Positions 61,334 through 64,000 of a DNA stretch of 64,000 nucleotides are shown here, piece by piece (the first letter of the stretch is position 1; each line of letters starts with the position of its first letter). Origin of the DNA: Phycisphaerales bacterium (GTDB lineage: Bacteria > Planctomycetota > Phycisphaerae > Phycisphaerales > SM1A02); assembly GCA_022446885.1 (NCBI GenBank), contig JAKVBU010000006.1, positions 186,001 through 250,000 of the forward strand, read 5' to 3'. Below the pieces are notes generated by a model. It saw only the letters and a program-made list of their open reading frames with translations. It made no database searches and was not told the origin of the DNA. Made by a program: the position numbers and the translations under genes.

Positions 61334-62787
61334 GGATGCGTCTCGAGGGTGGTGGATCCAGTCTGAAGCAGTTCAATGCGGCGCCACCGCCCGCGCTCGA
61401 ACCGCCAAGCCATGGTAAAGCCCAGAGCAATCACATACACAGCCGCTGCGATCCACGGCCCAATGGCACCCCACTCAGGCACATACACGGCCAACAACCA
61501 GCCACCGAGCACCAGCGGGCCCCATGCATAGATGACTGTCAACACGCCCGGCCAGATGACATCTCCAGCGCCACCAAGTGCGCCTGAGTACACGATGCCC
61601 AATGCGTCAATCGTTTGGAAGAATGCCACAACGAGCATGAGTCCGGCGCCGATCTCCACGATCTGCTGGGCTTCCTCCGGCAGAGTGTCGCCACCGATGA
61701 ACATGGCGATCATGTCATGCCGGAAGATGATGAAGAGCCCGGCACAGACTGTCATCCAGACCATCGTCAGAAACACGCTGAGCCTGGCCCGTGATGCGGC
61801 AGTGTCCGGTTCACCCGCTCCGATGTACCGCCCCACAAGGCTCTTGGCCGCCACGCCAAAACCATTCGCGGGCATGAAGGACAGCCGCATCCATGACAGG
61901 CAGATCCACCCCGCGGTCAAGGAAGACTCGCCGAAGCGACCCACCAGCACCGTCATGAAGATCGACCAGCAGACAATCTCATTGCCCCACTGCAGCGCCG
62001 AGGGCCATCCCAGCCGGAGTACATCCTTCGTCGCTCGCCAGTTCGGGCGCCACGATGACCGAGTCGCATATTGCCGGTGCACCGAGGGGCTCAGGAAGAT
62101 CGCCATCGGCACAAGAAACTCCATGAACACACCGGCAACCGTGCCCCATGCAGCCCCGGCCACTCCCATCGGCGCGACACCGGGGAAGCCCGGCAACCCG
62201 TGCTGAGGCAGGCCAATCTCACCAAAGACCAACAGGTACGAGACGAAGATGTTGACGATGTTTCCGCAAACGGCTGACACAGTCACCACGCCAGGGCGCA
62301 GGGTGCCAAAGAAGAACTGATGTATGCCCCGGGCACCGAGCATGAATGCCCCACCGACCATCAGAATCTGTCCGTATTGCGACTCCATGCTTCGGAGTTC
62401 ATCCGAGGCATGTGGATGAACCAGATCGAAGAAGCTGGGCAACAACCCCGCCCAAGGCAGCAGTACGAGTACCCAAATCGCCAGCGCCATCCAGACCGCG
62501 GTCCAGCCATAGACCGAGGTTCGCTTCATGTTGCCAGCCCCAGCATTCTGGCTCACCCACGTATTGACCACTGTGAGCAAACCCATGGAGAAGGACAACG
62601 GAACAAATGCCCAGATGGCCCCACTACCTTGTGCGGCAATCTCGGTGGGGCCAACCTGGCCCACCATGAGTTGGTCCACGAACTGCATGATCGTGAACGA
62701 CGTCATCGTCAAGACGGTCGGCCATGCGACGGCCCACACCTCGCGCAGCGGGTTGGCATGCGGATTGGACAGGTGGTCGCGGGACAT
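61330..62787 (-). CDS. MATE-family efflux transporter
   Basis: 485 aa, 12 TM helices. N-terminal VWAVAWPTVLTMTSFTIMQFVDQLMVG-type start (Pro and Asp in the first helix), NTWVSQNAGAGN, and in the second half GFGVAAKSLVGRYIGAGEPD. Exports cationic drugs or metabolites in exchange for Na+ or H+. ATG 62787 is 9 nt after TATGCT (minus strand); a TTG start at 62826 has no support. Translationally coupled to the GluR0-like channel. Confidence 0.92.
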   Translation of the reverse strand: MSRDHLSNPHANPLREVWAVAWPTVLTMTSFTIMQFVDQLMVGQVGPTEIAAQGSGAIWAFVPLSFSMGLLTVVNTWVSQNAGAGNMKRTSVYGWTAVWMALAIWVLVLLPWAGLLPSFFDLVHPHASDELRSMESQYGQILMVGGAFMLGARGIHQFFFGTLRPGVVTVSAVCGNIVNIFVSYLLVFGEIGLPQHGLPGFPGVAPMGVAGAAWGTVAGVFMEFLVPMAIFLSPSVHRQYATRSSWRPNWRATKDVLRLGWPSALQWGNEIVCWSIFMTVLVGRFGESSLTAGWICLSWMRLSFMPANGFGVAAKSLVGRYIGAGEPDTAASRARLSVFLTMVWMTVCAGLFIIFRHDMIAMFIGGDTLPEEAQQIVEIGAGLMLVVAFFQTIDALGIVYSGALGGAGDVIWPGVLTVIYAWGPLVLGGWLLAVYVPEWGAIGPWIAAAVYVIALGFTMAWRFERGRWRRIELLQTGSTTLETHP

Positions 62788-62884
62788 GGGGTTCAGAGCA
62801 TAGGGCCCCGTCGTGGCCCCTTCCAAGCGACCAAGCCGAGCTTCAAATTTGCAGAGGCTTGGAGGCTACAAACCTCTCCGCCAC

Positions 62885-64000
62885 TCAGGGGCGAACCACT
62901 TTCAGGACGCCATTCATCATCTGCCAGTGCTGTGGGTACGTGCACACATAGGGGTATCGGCCCGGGCGATCCGGCGCAACAAAGCGGATCGTCTTCGACT
63001 CGCCTTCAAGGACCAGCCCCATGACATGCAGAATGTCATCTGGCATGTCGGGCACATACTCTCGAGCAGCGGCATCTGACCCCATGCCCTGAGCATCCGA
63101 GGCACGCCCCACCTTTCGAAGCGCACCTCGCCGACAGAGCACAAGATTGTGTGGCATGGCATCGTCATTGATCAGGGTGATCTCGACAGGTGCGCCAGGC
63201 GCAACTTCGAAACTCTTGACGTCGTAGAGCATCTGATCCTTGATAGTGCGGATGGGCTGGCGCACGAGTGTGAGCTCGGGCGCGAGCCCCTGCCGTGCAT
63301 GCTCCGGCAGCGCGGCTAGTGCAATGGCGGCTTCTATTCGCATGTTGTCGTCAGCGCATCTGGCCCACGGCTCCAAGATCGCCCGTGCGTCGTCTGCCCG
63401 AGCATCGACGACCGCTAGAAGTTGCAGCACCGGCCCAGTCACCGGCGGCACACCGGTACCACCTGTCTCGATCAGTACGTCAGGACGGGGCCGAGCGATG
63501 CCATCTTGACGCCAGATGGTGTTTCGATCGGCATCCATCAACTGCACCGAGAAGTTGTTCAGCCTGCTGCCGTAGTCGGAGTCAGTGCGGTTGTAGACTC
63601 GTACACCCTCCAGGGGGTACACCTGCTCCAGATCCACCTCCCACCAAGGGCTGTCCTCACCCTCATTGCTATGGGTTGAGGATCCCGCCCCATAGCGGCC
63701 GTCGGCGTTCCCATCCACGGCCTTCTCGGCAGTTCCGCCCCAACTGGTAGAGGACTGCTGAGCGGGCTTGTTAAGCGCGACGTTCGATCCACCGCTGAGC
63801 ACCTCTACTTCAGGCAGCGTCAGCGTGGCCGACCCGTTCATCGAGATGCGAACGAAGCGAGCAGCCGGCCGCTCAACCACCTCTTGTGGTGGGTCGGTGA
63901 GCCGGCCCGAGAGGACATCAAACGCCTCATTCAGGCGGGAATCAGTCAATTCGCCCTCAGGCATCGCGTGCATGCCCCGCAACAGTGACACTCGCGCGGA
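62885..64000 (-). CDS. Discoidin/azurin-like copper protein, 5'-truncated by the window edge
   Basis: The frame is open to base 64000, so the start is outside; about 371 C-terminal residues are visible. A discoidin-like sandwich (NVALNKPAQQSSTSWGG, VRVYNRTD) is followed by a helical linker and a C-terminal cupredoxin. The type 1 copper ligands are His in MPHNLVLC and Cys/His/Met in CTYPQHWQMM, spaced as in azurin. Likely a secreted electron carrier domain on a larger planctomycete protein. The 97-bp gap before the MATE gene has only weak hairpins. Confidence 0.85.
   Translation of the reverse strand, partial: SARVSLLRGMHAMPEGELTDSRLNEAFDVLSGRLTDPPQEVVERPAARFVRISMNGSATLTLPEVEVLSGGSNVALNKPAQQSSTSWGGTAEKAVDGNADGRYGAGSSTHSNEGEDSPWWEVDLEQVYPLEGVRVYNRTDSDYGSRLNNFSVQLMDADRNTIWRQDGIARPRPDVLIETGGTGVPPVTGPVLQLLAVVDARADDARAILEPWARCADDNMRIEAAIALAALPEHARQGLAPELTLVRQPIRTIKDQMLYDVKSFEVAPGAPVEITLINDDAMPHNLVLCRRGALRKVGRASDAQGMGSDAAAREYVPDMPDDILHVMGLVLEGESKTIRFVAPDRPGRYPYVCTYPQHWQMMNGVLKVVRP

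Overview
The window is dense, GC-rich (about 60% by eye) bacterial chromosome. It most resembles a planctomycete, probably of the Phycisphaerae type. The lineage call rests on the paired PSCyt1/DUF1549/DUF1553 cytochrome protein and DUF1501 sulfatase-fold protein (56-60 kb), CPECGYDL-type zinc-ribbon membrane proteins, Tat-signal Gfo/Idh/MocA oxidoreductases, a discoidin-azurin protein, and the LemA/M48 and DUF5117-type metalloproteases. I see no rRNA, tRNA, insertion sequence, phage or CRISPR, so this reads as core chromosome with a small decayed patch near 38 kb.

Layout. 1-6 kb: 5'-truncated alaS leads a tight plus-strand series (small protein, TIM-barrel isomerase-like protein, zinc-free MDR reductase, GCS2 ligase). 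6-13.6 kb: minus-strand genes for a secreted transglutaminase-like/discoidin protein with a thioredoxin-like partner, tmk, ubiB and a DEAD-box helicase. 14-16 kb: rpsL and rpsG, followed by an orphan PAAR-repeat protein. 16-25 kb: rnhA-purL-purQ, a four-zinc-ribbon membrane protein, a Gfo/Idh/MocA protein, rlmE, an AtoE-like transporter and a crotonase. 25-31 kb: NDH-2, and thiC under a TPP riboswitch, divergent from thiF. 31-38 kb: Gfo/Idh/MocA, DUF493, a large zinc metalloprotease with an inserted domain, and an M24 peptidase. 37.6-38.8 kb: a broken lipoprotein/GspG chimera and a frameshifted pseudopilin.

38.9-54.4 kb is a carbohydrate hub. Divergent promoters near 50.2 kb drive, leftward, an rpiB-tal fusion, gnd, zwf and pgl, continuing without a real gap into a SpoIIE-type phosphatase, a secreted protein, lemA and an M48 protease. 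Rightward they drive a ROK/polyphosphate glucokinase-like kinase, pgi and a glycogen debranching enzyme. Together these cover glycogen breakdown, glucose phosphorylation, the oxidative pentose phosphate branch and part of the non-oxidative branch. 54.4-64 kb holds an OprP/OprO-type porin with an 11-bp-period direct repeat upstream, the planctomycete cytochrome/DUF1501 pair, a GluR0-like receptor channel coupled to a MATE exporter, and a truncated discoidin/azurin protein.

A recurring feature is a TAnnnT -10 hexamer ending 6-9 nt before the start codon of many first genes. This suggests leaderless mRNAs are common here, and I used it to choose several starts. The most interesting items are the orphan PAAR protein behind rpsG, the RpiB-transaldolase fusion, the domain inserted just before a metalloprotease active site, the GluR0-like channel, and the leaderless-promoter pattern.
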